Source of the DNA: Otatea glauca
Lineage: Eukaryota; Streptophyta; Magnoliopsida; Poales; Poaceae
DNA: 64,000 nucleotides
Assembly: GCA_036346275.1 (NCBI GenBank)
Contig: CM070721.1
Coordinates: 47,800,094-47,864,093 of the forward strand
Direction: 5' to 3'
Of the stretch, positions 10,276 to 21,349 are shown one piece after another. How positions within the stretch are numbered: the stretch's first letter is position 1; each line of letters begins with the position of its first letter. The notes under the pieces were generated by a model. The model was not told the DNA's origin and made no database searches. It was given only the letters and a program-made list of their open reading frames with translations. Made by a program: the position numbers and the translations under genes.

Positions 10276-12769
10276 TGAAAGTGCATCTAGGCACTTATGT
10301 TATTTTGGTGATTAATGACAAACACTCATAATGACAATCTATGCAATTAAGTAAATGCTTAACTTAGTGCTTAACAAATAACAAACCTCTAATATGATTA
10401 TATTGCTATGAGACTAACTTGTTATTGCCTAGTTGAGTATCAGTCTCATCTATTTAGAGGAAAATCAAATAGGAAGGTTAAGCAAAGATAAGGTATGCAA
10501 TTTTGGTATCTATTCTATATTTGTTATTGCATTCCTTTCGTGCAAATGCATAGTGAACTCCAAGTAGCATGTTGATTATATATATGCACATTGGTTCATG
10601 TCATATTTATTTGTGCATATATATTCATTTGAGTTCATTATGGTATGCATGTATTAACTAGAGTTAAACTTCATATTGCTATAGATTGACTTGGTGCATG
10701 CATGTTTTATTTGTATATCTTCTCATGCAATTCTCTTAGTGAAGTTTATCTAGTGTTGGATCACATATTTACTCTTACTCCAAATATTATTTGCACATGT
10801 ACAATTCGTGTATATTCTATCATGTGCTTTATTTAAGTAAAGTCTGTGATCCTTGCCATGATTTAATTGATTCATCATATTGGCAATTATCTCTCTAGTG
10901 CATATAGATCAATTACATATTCATCATGATGTACTTAGTAGAGAACATTTCTTATGTCAAGTGTTTCCATTTATATTGTGCTTCTTTATATGAAACACTT
11001 GTTGTAATCAACTGCTCACAAATATCAACTTTATTCATATCTATTGAGCTTTTGGGACTAATGTCTTTCATGAGTAGTTTAGAAAGAATTAGGTCCCGTC
11101 TGTGTATGATGACCAAGGTATCTTGGAGGATGATCATTAAGCCGAGGTCAACAAGACGGCGGTGTCACCAAGAGCGAGGACTAAGTCAAGAGCAACTTGG
11201 CGTGGAGATCGTCAGAGAGGATGATCAAGTCAAGGTTGATAGGACGAGAGTCTCATGAGGTGAATCGAGTCGAGTTGGACAAGGCGAAGATGTCATCAAT
11301 TATATGGTGAAAGTCTTCATGCATCGACATCAAGAAAGAAGACTGACAAGTGACTAGTTCTAGACTTATATTATCTTTGATTTAATTTGAGTCTAAGGAT
11401 TGCCGTACTATTAAGAGGGATGCGATGTCGAATGACTTTTAGATGTGTCAAGTGCTCAAGTGATCCATCCTTGTGAATCTTAGAAAGAGAGTGGTGTTGG
11501 TAGTGCGGAAAGTGAGGGTTGTAGGTCTCTCTTGATTTCTTTGTGAAATCTGTGTTTATCCTTTGAGTTTTGGGTAGTGAGACCTTGTTAGTTGTGTAGC
11601 CCTCGTTCTTAGCTTTGGAAGAGTCCAAAATCTCTGAAATCGAGTCCGAGTCAAAAGTTATGCTCGTTTTCGTCGAGCTGCTCGGTCTGATTCGGTCTAT
11701 CCGGAGTTAGTCCGACTATCGGATAATCCGGAGTATCCGGACATTTATCCGGACTCTCCGGGTTGAGTCTCTCTGTTAGTTTTTCAGTCAATCCGAGTAT
11801 CCGGATTGAAGTCCGAGTCTCCGGATTGTGCGCAGCCTGCCCCAACGGCTAGTTTTTGGGAGTTCTATTTATAGCCCTTCCTCCTCTTTTGAAGGGGCTT
11901 TTGAGTGGATTTTGAGGGGCTGTGTGGGGGCTTTGAGGAGCTTTTACCCTTAGATCTAAGTGATCCCCTTGTGAGAAGGGTTGGGAAGAGTTTGGGAGTG
12001 AGTTTTGAGTTGGTTGAGCACTTGATTTCATCTCCAAGTTTGTTCTTCGTGAGCATTTGTTACTCTTGGAGGTTGAGGACTCCTAGACGGCTAGGAGGTC
12101 GCCACGAGCCACCGAGCTTTGTGTGGTTGGCCGTGGGAAGTTTGTGAAGGTCGGTTCCGCCTCCGTAAGGGAAGGAATCTAAGGAGTGAAGACCGGCGAG
12201 TGCATTTGTGCAACACCGGGAGGAAGAGGGTTGAAAGAGACCCCGGCTCAAGTGTGACCGAGCCGCCTCAACGGAGACGTGGGATCCCCTTAAGGATCCG
12301 AACTTCGGGTGAAAAATCATCGTCTCCAAGTTTGCTTCTTATTCTTGTTTTGGTATTTGATTTTGAATCTTGAAATTGCCCGATCTACTCTTTTGTTGTG
12401 TTTGGCTCTAGATCTACAGTATCCCCATGTACCTGATGGTATTTTGATCTTTTGTATTCAAGTAGATTGTTGAAAAATTGCAAAGATTTAAAATCTCCAT
12501 TCGAAGTCTCCAATCCGGAGTATCCGGACTCCATAACCCGGACAGTCCGGACTATCCGGAGTATCCGGATTGAATACCGGACACTCGGATTAGGACCCTC
12601 GGGATCGGACTATCCGAGTATCCGGATTGAATAACCCGGACACTCCGGATTGTTCAGGACACTCGGGAGATTTTATTTAGCTGCAATATTTTTATTCCGC
12701 TGCATTTAGCTATAAAGTTTTTAATTCGCCTATTCACCCCCCCTCTAGGCGACATCCCCTGTCCTTTCA
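10276..12769 (+). repeat. 3' LTR of the gag-only Copia element
   Basis: 2494 bp, collinear with 1510-4026. It is shorter mainly because of more than twenty one-base losses in G/C or T runs; some losses are in the left copy instead. Ends CCTGTCCTTTCA followed by the TSD CTTCC. Confidence 0.95.
11865..11874 (+). promoter_or_regulatory. Putative TATA box in the right Copia LTR
   Basis: Second copy of CTATTTATAG; could drive read-out transcription into the CACTA gene that starts about 1 kb downstream on the same strand. Confidence 0.4.
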
Positions 12770-12828
12770 CTTCCATGTTTGATTACTTTTCTTTCCTATT
12801 GAGCCACGACAACCAGCCTAGATTGCAA

Positions 12829-15738
12829 GATAGTGTCCCCTCATTTGTCGTCTCAAGGATGTGATGAGTCATCGAAAAGAAAGCCTCCTCGAGGTCCAAG
12901 AGGAGCAAATAAAAGGCCCAAGGAACGATATACCATCACGGCGGTTGATCGAAAGGATGGGGCCCCCACCGAACTAAGAAAGGCGGTGAATGCATTTAGG
13001 ACATTGTGTGGGATGGTCGCACGGGAACGGGTCCCCATCACCTGTCCATCCTGGAAGTCGCTGACTGATGAGAGCCGCAACGACTTGGTGACAGAAATTA
13101 TGTCTTCGTTTGATATCCCAGAAGACTTTGTGAGCTTAGTGTGACGGTATGCACTGCTAGTGGCGGGAAAGGCGTGGAAGAATTTCAAGAGCACACTTGT
13201 CAAGGAATATATCAATAAGGACAGGACTCCCTTCTCTAAGTACAGGTTCATTGCTGAGGACGTATGGCAAAATTTTGTTGAGGCGAAGACGACGGACAAA
13301 TTCGTGCGTCAAAGTGAAACCCACAAGGCCCTGCAGGCAAGGAGCACCCACCCTCACAGACTTGCTTTGGCTGAGTGCACGCGGGAAGAGGGACCAATGG
13401 GAGAGGGAGGACGAGGAGGCCTGTGTGCCATTTGCATGTATCGTTGACCGACGCGCCAGAGACTGGCTGAGAGTAAGGTCAAGTGCCACGTCTTCCGGCA
13501 CCGTCTCCTTTACAAACCCCGCGGACGAGGAAGTCTGCCAACGCATGGTAAGATATCGGACTTCCAATTTTGTACGTAATTAGTCTGTAATTTCGTAAGT
13601 GAAATAACTTTTCGGGATCTTGCAGGTAGCGTTAAGTACACAATCTTCCGAGGGCACTTTTTTGCTAGACAGGGAAAAAGATGTACTCTCCACAGCCTTG
13701 AGAAACAAGGAACACCCTAGTCGCACGTGAGGCATGGGGGTTTTTGTTCCCTGGAAGTCGGGATTTCCAGATGATTAGACAAATACCGGAGTAGGAAAAG
13801 AACCAAAGTAGAGCGAGAGGAACGACTGGTACAAAGGATTGAGGAAAGACTAAGAGAAGAATTCAATAATAAGATAAGAAGCCTCGAGGAAAGGCTCAAT
13901 AATCAGCCTGCGCAAGTCCCAGATGTATGTGGGCAAATCAGCCCCACTACCAAAAAGAGCAGCTGTGCGTCTGCCACTCCCACAGACGAACATGGCAAAT
14001 TTCCTGTCTGTGACATCAAGGTACTTATATATATGTCTTGAATGCTCCATACAAATAGCTGTTGGACGCAGTAGTTAATTGTATACCGTTATGTAGGTGG
14101 CCACGCGGTGCACTCTCCAAGTGAGACTTGTCCATGGTGCCATTCTTATTCCGGCTGCTTCGGGGGTCGCGTATCCGTTTATTGAAGGGGCGCTGGTGCA
14201 CGGCACCCTTGTGGCACCGGGATTCACGAAGGTTAGTGTGGATGGTGTAAATGATAATTTCAAGACCGTCCCACTACCGATGCCCCCAAACGACGACATT
14301 GTGACACTGGGGGACGCCATTCGCACTTTTATCCAGTGGCCCAGCAGCGACATCTCCCTGGACACCCGTCCTCCATCACCAGAGCTTCCCCAACTGCCTG
14401 AGTCATCTGCTGCACCTCAGCAGGGCACCAAATCGGCTCCCGTGCCCCCTGCATCAAAGGACATTAAGTGGGATGGTGCCCACTCATCTCCCGTGAAGAC
14501 TCCTTATGGCAGAAAACAAGTCAAGGGCAAAGCGAAGCAGATCACGAAGAAATTGGACTATCCAATTGCCCCGCTGGCCCGAGTATACCAGCTAGGAGAG
14601 CCTTTCGTAACAAGAGAGCGTATGAAGAACCTTTCTATGGCTTGCGTTAGATTGCAGAATTGGTGCATGGAACAAGCTAAAAAGCCAGTGCAAGACCGAA
14701 TAACGAGTATCTCGGTCAGTTTCAAGCCTGAGCATCTATTCAACGAGTCATCGGGGGGATTCTTCACAGCCGACTTCAAGGACTTTTTTGACGTCTTCAA
14801 CCACGACGCCCTCTACGCCGCGCTCTTGAGATGCTGGACATTGTAAGTGTGTGCATTCACAGTCTACATTCGTGTAATACCGATAAAATTCATATATATA
14901 TGACTCAATGCTTTCGTATATTTAGATACATGATCCGTGAAGCGAGACAGAACGAACAACCAGTGGGTTTCCTGGACCCATACATAGTCTCCAAGCAAAC
15001 AATGGAAAAAGATTTATTATTTATCGATAAATACGTCGGAGAGGCCTTGGCGGCTCAAAAAGATAAAGAGTTCATACTTTTACCCCACAACCCAGTGTAA
15101 GTGCTAGTTTGATTTGCACTATGCTCGCAACTCTGTTCTGTTAATTGACCATGCCGACATACATGCGTAGGTTTTACTGGGTTCTCATTGTAATTCATCC
15201 ATCGACGAATCGGGTTATTTACCTTGACTCCTTACAGAGTGGCAGCCACAACGTAGAACCTATCGCAAAATTAATCTCCAGGTAATTAATCACGTTTCCT
15301 CCAAAGATAACATGGTCATATAGGTTGTTCAACGTGTATGTTTCTCCTGGAATAGCTAAGGCTAACCTCTTGCAATCACGTAGGGCGTTCAAAGTGTACA
15401 AAGCTTATGGAGGGCCTTCTGGCAAGGACAGGGCGAAGCTGAATTACGATTTTAAATTTTCGGTATCCGCTATACACAATAATCCTATGTAAACTATGTA
15501 ATAATGATTCTGGAACTAACCAAATCTATATTTGCAATGCCACCAGCAGGGAAAGGGAAATAACCGTTGTGGATTTTACGTTTGCCACAACATGGAACTC
15601 CTTGTCACTAAGAAAACACCCAATCTGGTAACAACTGCGTTGGAAGAGGTTGATCTAGAGCGAATTCGAGGACAGCTTTGTGCCTTCTTGCTCAGTCAAG
15701 TCTTAAATGAAAAAGGCGAGTTCCACGCTGCCTTATAA
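12829..15738 (+). pseudogene. CACTA-borne transposon protein with Ulp1-type protease domain (7 exons)
   Basis: Second gene of the CACTA element. Exons inferred from GT-AG sites with matching phase: 12829-13547, 13626-14020, 14097-14842, 14926-15096, 15171-15281, 15384-15462, 15547-15738. Exon 1 matches plant En/Spm transposase-associated protein (Transposase_24-like: AFRTLCGMVARERVPITCP, then AGKAWKNFKSTLVKEYI). Exon 2 ends in a predicted coiled coil. Exon 3 carries a module of the kind labelled DUF8039 in plants (TLGDAIRTFIQWPSSDI). Exons 4-7 form a C48/Ulp1 cysteine protease fold: Asp in IYLDS (15226-15228), Gln (15547-15549) and Cys in NRCGFYVC (15568-15570). The catalytic His expected before Trp is Tyr (TAC, 15175-15177). 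In-frame stops are at 13142 (TGA), 13728 (TGA) and 13776 (TAG), all explainable by C to T change. Frameshifts lie near 13380 and 13800. Introns are short (76-102 bp) and intact. Role in transposition is unknown for the family. Confidence 0.82.
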
Positions 15739-16084
15739 CTTGAGGAGTTGTATTTTTTTCTGAATTACCATTTGGATTAATTGTCAAACTTGTGTTGTGG
15801 ATTTGTAAATTGTAGTTGTGTATTCTATTAATAGGTTAATGGTATTGAGTTACATTTGGTTAATATATCTGAGTTCATTTTTGAAAGAGATGTGCCGTGC
15901 AATATTAATCTATATGTAATATGCTTCGCGCTGTGATGTAATCTGAGTTGATTGATGAATTGGATATAATGCCTGTAATATAAAATGGTTGTAATGTTTG
16001 TAACGTGAGTTTAGTTATTCTGTAATCTGCTTTTTTTCCAGAGGGCGTGGCTAGCATTTCCTGAGGCTAGCCAATAAATAGAAA
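15739..16084 (+). other. 3' untranslated and spacer sequence of the CACTA gene
   Basis: AT-rich, no ORF. Contains the short inverted pair GGCTAGC/GCTAGCC (16048-16071) just before the subterminal repeats. Confidence 0.5.
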
Positions 16085-16440
16085 AATAGTTGTCTGTTGG
16101 AAGTCTTATCACAGACGATTTTTAATTAAAAACAGTCTGTGATGTAATGATGTAACAGACGGTTTAAAACTAAAACCTCTGTGATATCATAAAATCACAG
16201 ATGGTTTTTATTAAAAACGGTATGTGATGTAATGATATAACAGACGGTTTCAAACAAAAACCGTCTGTGATATCATAATATCATAGATGGTTTTTAATTA
16301 AAAGCCGTATGTGATTTTATGATATCACAGACGGTTTTAGTTTTAAACCGTCTGTGATATGCCGTAACATCACTGACACATGGTTACAGACGGTTCGGGA
16401 AACCGTCTGTGATGATGGTTCCGAACCGTCTGTGATTAGC
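16085..16440 (+). repeat. CACTA subterminal repeats (ACAGACGGTTT)
   Basis: About a dozen copies of a motif close to TCACAGACGGTTTT in both orientations, many as facing pairs that can form hairpins. In En/Spm relatives such subterminal motifs bind the TNPA-like protein. The same motif occurs at both ends of the second CACTA at 20163-24113. Confidence 0.9.
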
Positions 16441-16455
16441 TTTTCTGTAGTAGTG

Positions 16456-16730
16456 ATACTGTTATATTTTCTTTCCACATGGTCCAGCAAAGAGAAGATC
16501 TTGTTACTTGTTCTTGTCTTCATTTGGCGTATGGTTTATAGATATTATAGGGACAAAATTCCTCTTCCTTAATTAGAATTCTGTGGTGAAGATTGCGTTC
16601 TCGTTGTTATCCCTTTGGGACAAAAATTCATTGACATTTTAACTGTTCTCCTTCTAGATTGATTAGGGTTAATTTTCCTCAAAATTTTTGAAAAGATATA
16701 TGTAAATATGTGATAATCGCCTGTGATGAG
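16456..16730. other. Unassigned sequence between CACTA and hAT elements
   Basis: 275 bp of AT-rich sequence. No gene, terminal repeat or RNA recognised. Confidence 0.4.
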
Positions 16731-17877
16731 TAGGGGTGGGCATTTTTAAACTGAAACCGAAAAACCGAACCGAACCAATTTAACCAAAAAATTTGGTTTT
16801 TTCGGTTTTCGGTTGTCAGTTCGGTTTTCAGATTCTGAAAACAGATTAAACCGAAAACCGAATTCATCGGCCCACCGCCCACTTTGAGGCTCTGACTATG
16901 GCCCATTTACTCCGCCCATTTCCCCTGAACGGCACCCACTCGATCTAAACCTAATCCCCATTCCCATTTCCCAGTTCGAGGCGTCTTCCTCGATCGGATC
17001 GGCACTTGAGCACTTCGATCCCCAAACCCTCCTGGCCTCCTCCGCCTCGACGCTTCTCCTGGGCCCCGGCTCCCTTGGCGCCGAGCCGCTGCCCGACGCC
17101 TCCTCCCTTTGCACCATGGCTGCCGCCCCGACGACTCCTCCCCCTCCTTCTCCTCCACTGCAAGATCTGAGCGAGCTGTTGTTGTGTAAGTTTGGGGTTA
17201 GGGCTACCGGTTTGGTGGGTGTTGTGGCCGCGGAAGCGTCCATGGCGGGGTCCAAGTTTGAGTCGTTCAAGTCTAAGAAGGGGGACTTGGCGGTGGCGGC
17301 CGGCGTGATGGCACAGAGGAGGGACCTGTACAAGGTGTTGGAGGTAGGGCGCAATGCCAACGAGCACCTTCTGCTGCATGGCCCTCAAGTAAGTAAAGCT
17401 CTCGGATTGGGCACTTCTCGTGTTGTTCCTGTGCTCAAGAGTCAGGAGGGAAGGATTTTGTTCAAGTTTCTACCAAATGGAGCGCATTTCATGTCAAATT
17501 TGCGCCTAGTATGACAACTCGTTTAGTGTTTGCTTAGTTTGAATAAATTTATCTCTTTTTTCAACAGTAGAGAGAGCAGTTTTAGGTGGCTTTTTGAATC
17601 ATTTGCTAGATTTGAAGACCAGACCTGATTTTGTCATGCCTTATGTTTAGATAATTTGGTGGTTTGTCTAGTTTGTTTAGTAGTAATTTGATAGAGGCAG
17701 GAGGGGCAATGCAGGGGTTTGAGTAATTTTCTGGTAAAATTTCTCTTGCAGATACCATCCAATGATCCAAATAATGAGATAAGAATCGGTTTGGTTAATT
17801 CGGTTTGGTTTTTAGAACAGTTCGGTTTTCAAAATCCAAAAACCAAAAAAACCAAATTAGCCTATTGCCCACCCCTA
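16731..17877. mobile_element. Non-autonomous hAT element carrying gene-like sequence
   Basis: Twelve-base terminal inverted repeats TAGGGGTGGGCA at 16731 and its complement ending at 17877. Flanks GTGATGAG (16723-16730) and GTGACAAG (17878-17885) form an 8-bp duplication with 6 of 8 matches. Subterminal ACCGAA/TTCGGTTT repeats fill the first and last 100-150 bp. The GC-rich core at 16905-17515 differs sharply from the AT-rich ends and contains an exon-like ORF. No hAT transposase is present. Confidence 0.88.
17116..17514 (+). CDS. Exon-like ORF captured inside a hAT element
   Basis: 132-codon ORF starting with ATG and a proline-rich run (MAAAPTTPPPPSPPLQDLSE). The first 92 residues look like a real exon: GC-rich, codon-biased, preceded by a 5' UTR-like CT-rich leader. 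At about 17389 the sequence reads CTCAAGTAAGTAAAG, a good splice donor, and coding character fades afterwards into AT-rich intron-like sequence. I infer capture of the first exon and part of the first intron of a host gene. I do not recognise the parent gene. Whether the fragment is expressed cannot be judged from sequence. Confidence 0.5.
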   Translation: MAAAPTTPPPPSPPLQDLSELLLCKFGVRATGLVGVVAAEASMAGSKFESFKSKKGDLAVAAGVMAQRRDLYKVLEVGRNANEHLLLHGPQVSKALGLGTSRVVPVLKSQEGRILFKFLPNGAHFMSNLRLV

Positions 17878-17949
17878 GTGACAAGGATTCCAGTTGTCAA
17901 ATCTTCATTTTAAATTTTCTATATTTAAGAGTACAAACTATACTGTATC

Positions 17950-18548
17950 TAAGGGTGAAAACGGGTCGGATACGGGCGGATATTGCTCTTCCCGTATCCT
18001 AACCCATTTTTTTTCGGATTCGGAACCGGATATGGGCTAACCGGATACGGATACAGATTCGGGTTATTCGGGATACGGATACGGGACAGATATGTGACGG
18101 ATTCTGGTCGGAAACAGATAAAGATATACAGATAATGCACGCATATATAGAGTAATATATATTGAATTAAAACCATACGAGTACATGACTATAGTAACAA
18201 ATTATATATCAATTAAATTCAACAAACATCATAGAAAGAATATGCTATTTGAGGATCAATAGAACCAACTAATTGTTAATATAAATGGGCTGATATGGAA
18301 AAAAATGATGAAAATGGGCTAGGCCTTGCTGATATCCGAATAGGAAAATCCGAATATCCGATCCGATATCCAAATAGGATAAATCCGGATATCCGAATAG
18401 AAAAAATCCGAATATCCGGATCCCGTCCCGTATTTACCGGATATTGGATGCTCCGGATCCGATCTCGAATCCGGATTCAACTATCCGGATCCGGTCCCGG
18501 ATGCAGTCCCGGATCGGGCGGGAGATATCCGACCCGTTTTCATCCCTA
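17950..18548. mobile_element. hAT-type MITE with perfect 8-bp TSD
   Basis: 599 bp. Ends are TAAGGGTGAAAACGGGTCGG and, on the complement of the right side, TAGGGATGAAAACGGGTCGG. ACTGTATC is duplicated perfectly at 17942-17949 and 18549-18556. The interior is a series of ATCCGGATA/GATACGGATAC subterminal-like repeats with no coding capacity. It lies 72 bp from the preceding hAT element. Confidence 0.95.
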
Positions 18549-18617
18549 ACTGTATCGGCCATATATTTTTTTCTAATAGAAATTGAATTTTATTGGGATG
18601 CCCATTGATCTAGACTA

Positions 18618-18619
<2 letters not shown>

Positions 18620-18672
<53 letters not shown>
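18620..18672. repeat. (AT)n microsatellite
   Basis: Uninterrupted AT dinucleotide tract of about 26 units. Confidence 0.95.
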
Positions 18673-18675
<3 letters not shown>

Positions 18676-19400
18676 TCATTTACATGGGTATTTCAATTTG
18701 TGACAGTTAATATACTATACTAGATAAAATTTCCTTTCCCAACCGACGAAATTTATATATTCCAATCAAATTTATCCCCTAACGGTGGCTCCAAGCCTCC
18801 AAGTAGCACGCCGGCCAAAATGGCGCCATGCATGTTTGGAAGCTACCATCCAAACATGGAGTCTGTTTAGTGGTTCCACCAGCACATGGGGAGCCGGCCG
18901 GGTTGTGAAAGTGCAGTCTCGCTTGCTCGCGTCGCTTATGCACTCGACTCCAATTATTTTTGTACCTATCTTCAGCTCTCATATGGATGCAATTATTTGC
19001 AAAAACGAGCCTTATCATCTTAATTAGCTGGTCCAGTACGTTAGCGTTCTATCACCAGCAAATGAATCCGACTGATGATATAACGTTTACCGATGTATAT
19101 ATATCTATCTGCATGCAGCTCATCAATCTCTACATCTTAATCCATGCATGCGCTTTTTGATCAATTAATTCAGTCCTTGTTTATTTGGTTGAATGATTTT
19201 ACCTATGGCTATTGTTAGTGAAAAAAAACGTGGTTGAACTGTACCAGGGTTTAGAAAACCGGCAATAATGGAACTGGTCTAGTGCCGTTCTTTTTAAATA
19301 AGACCCGTGATGCCCTTAAGCCCTCATGCCTTCCCCTAATAATCCCCATAGAATATACATGTTCTTACTTGTACATATGATCCCGATATTAGGGTTTAAA
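18673..19400. other. Unassigned intergenic sequence
   Basis: No supported gene or element. Short open frames on both strands at 18779-19160 overlap each other and have no family resemblance. Confidence 0.4.
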
Positions 19401-20179
19401 TATTGGAAATATGCCCCGGAGTCAATCATAGAGATGATTATATTTCCATAAATATTCACAAACTTTGAGATTATTCTTTGAACAATATTGTGGATATTGA
19501 TTAACAAGTACGTGACTTGTTTGTGAAACTCTGAATTCATCTTTAGGATGTTTATTCTAAAGGGGTCCCTAGTCGATAATCATATAAGGACACATATGAG
19601 TAGACTAGCATATGTAATGGTCGATGACCATGTTTCACAAGTCATAGATATGGAGATTCAAACCAATAATATGGATACATATTAGAGAACATGGTGTTGG
19701 ACATCGACCTGCTATGAGACACTGCGAGAACATTGTATTATTTCATGTTAGCAGTTGGTCTCATATACGATGTGTATGCTATATCCTTCGACTTGATACT
19801 GTGGTATGTTCTCAAGATGCGTAATGGCTTACTTAGAGGTCGTCAAATGCTACTCCGTAACTGGGTAGTTATAAAGATGGCTTTTGGGTTTGTCATGAAA
19901 CATGCTGCGAGACGTGGTTGATCAAGATAGGATTTGCCCCTCTATACAACGGGAGAGACATCTCTAGGCCTCTCGAGTGGATGGATTCCGGAAACGCATA
20001 GCCATGCTACTCGAGTTAAAGAGTTACTCGAGTCATCGAGTTAAAGAGTTAACTCGATGTATTCAAGGAATCCGAGTCACGTCATCGAGAAAGAGTGGTC
20101 AAGCCATCCAAATAAGGATGACAACAACTCGCCTTGGGTTTGACCGATATCGTGAGGCAAAACACTATTACAGAAAAGG

Positions 20180-20450
20180 TCATCACAGACGGTTCGAAAC
20201 CGTCATCACAGACGGTTTTCCGAACCGTCTGTAATCATGGGTTAGTGATGTTACGGAACATCACAGATGTGATAGAACATATCACAGACGGTTTCAAACT
20301 AAAACCGTCTGTGATATGCAAACATCACACATGGTTCTTACTAAGAACCGTTTGTGATAACAAACTATCACAGATGGTTTTTACTAAGAACCATCTGTGA
20401 TAACAACCATCACAGACGGTTTTTACTATGAACCACCTGTGATGTTACTT
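20180..20450. repeat. Left subterminal repeats of the second CACTA
   Basis: Eight or more ATCACAGACGGTTT-like motifs in facing orientations, e.g. at 20186 and around 20285-20320. Confidence 0.88.
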
Positions 20451-20683
20451 TTGGAAACAAAAAAAATATCGTCATGTACAGATGATATTTCTGTGATCCA
20501 GCTACTCTGTGCTAGTTCAGGCATAATGGAAGAACTACTGGATGTGAGATATCCCATGCCACTGCTCTGAAGAACTTGAAAACGCAAAATCGACGAAAAA
20601 AACTTCAAATTGAAATTTTCATTAGCTTTAAAACGAGCACAAGAACGTCACGATCGGAGCTCGTATGCAAAAGTTATGGCCGT

Positions 20684-21301
20684 TGTGGAATATAAGAACC
20701 CGGGTACCCTCATGACAGGCCCAAGGGGGAGGCCCAGAAGATACTCCCCGCGTCAGGCCCCGCTGCCGTGCGCAAGGGGATATATCCTAAAGGAAGTTGA
20801 ACTTATATTTAGATATGATAGATAAAGATGTAAACTCTATCCTGTAACCGACTAGAATCTTGTAACCGATCGGAATCTCTTAACCGATCAGGACTCTGTA
20901 AGCCGCCTCACCCCCGCTATATAAGGGAGAGGGCGGGCAACAACATAGGGATCCGATCATCCAAGCATAGAGCGATCAAGCCATAGAGCATAGCACACCT
21001 CATATCGCCCAGAGCATATTGCGCTTTGAGCAATCTTAGACCCAAGAGATCTGCATAATCCAATCATCCAAGCATAGAGCGATCAAGCCATAGAGCATAG
21101 CACACCTCATATCGCCCAGAGCATATTGCGCTTTGAGCAATCTTAGATCCAAGAGATCTGCATAATCCCAGCACACAGGATTAGGGTATTACCTCCATCG
21201 CTGAGGGCCTGAACCTGTCTAAACCCCTTATCTTGTGTGACCATCGAGTTTGAGATCCAGTGCCTACCCCATAAATTTATTGCCGACTACAAAAGTTGAC
21301 A
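20684..21301 (+). repeat. Left LTR of the nested Ty3 element
   Basis: 618 bp, TGTGGAATATAAG to AAAAGTTGACA. Contains a tandem duplication of 107 bp (about 20953-21059 and 21060-21166) that is single in the right LTR. A TATATAAGGGAGAGG promoter-like motif is at 20918-20932. Confidence 0.85.
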
Positions 21302-21321
21302 GTTGGCGCGCCAGGTAGGGG
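21302..21321 (+). other. Primer binding site of the nested Ty3 element
   Basis: GTTGGCGCGCCAGGTAGGGG directly after the LTR; the same type of site is common in grass Ty3 elements. Confidence 0.8.
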
Positions 21322-21349
21322 AAGCGCTATAATCTTTTCCCACAGACTC

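Larger units (their letters stand above)
1510..12769 (+). mobile_element. Gag-only Copia LTR retrotransposon (TR-GAG type, SIRE-like)
   Basis: A complete LTR element of about 11.26 kb. Both ends are TG...CA (TGAAAGTGCATC to CCTGTCCTTTCA). It is flanked by a perfect 5-bp duplication CTTCC at 1505-1509 and 12770-12774. The internal region starts with a Copia-type primer binding site and ends with a purine tract. Only gag is present; no protease, integrase, RT or RNase H could be recognised in any frame between 5820 and 10275. It must therefore depend on a related autonomous element. The gag C-terminus, with a WVPKS motif followed by GPNKDLVPK, resembles the gag end of SIRE/Maximus elements, exactly where protease would normally begin. 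The two LTRs differ by only about a dozen substitutions by eye, so the insertion is young. Confidence 0.93.
12775..16455 (+). mobile_element. Right-hand part of a CACTA (En/Spm) transposon
   Basis: The right terminus reads ...TTTTCTGTAGTAGTG at 16455; its complement CACTACTACAGAAAAGC is a CACTA terminal inverted repeat. Inside it lie about 350 bp of ACAGACGGTTT subterminal repeats and upstream a decayed transposon gene. The left terminus is not in the window; the element was split by the Copia insertion at 1510-12769 and probably continues left of position 1. Confidence 0.88.

Noticed and set aside
16896..17388. Minus-strand ORFs of 145-154 codons
   Set aside because: Antisense to the exon-like ORF at 17116; low-complexity Gly/Arg composition with overlapping frames indicates a GC-rich shadow.
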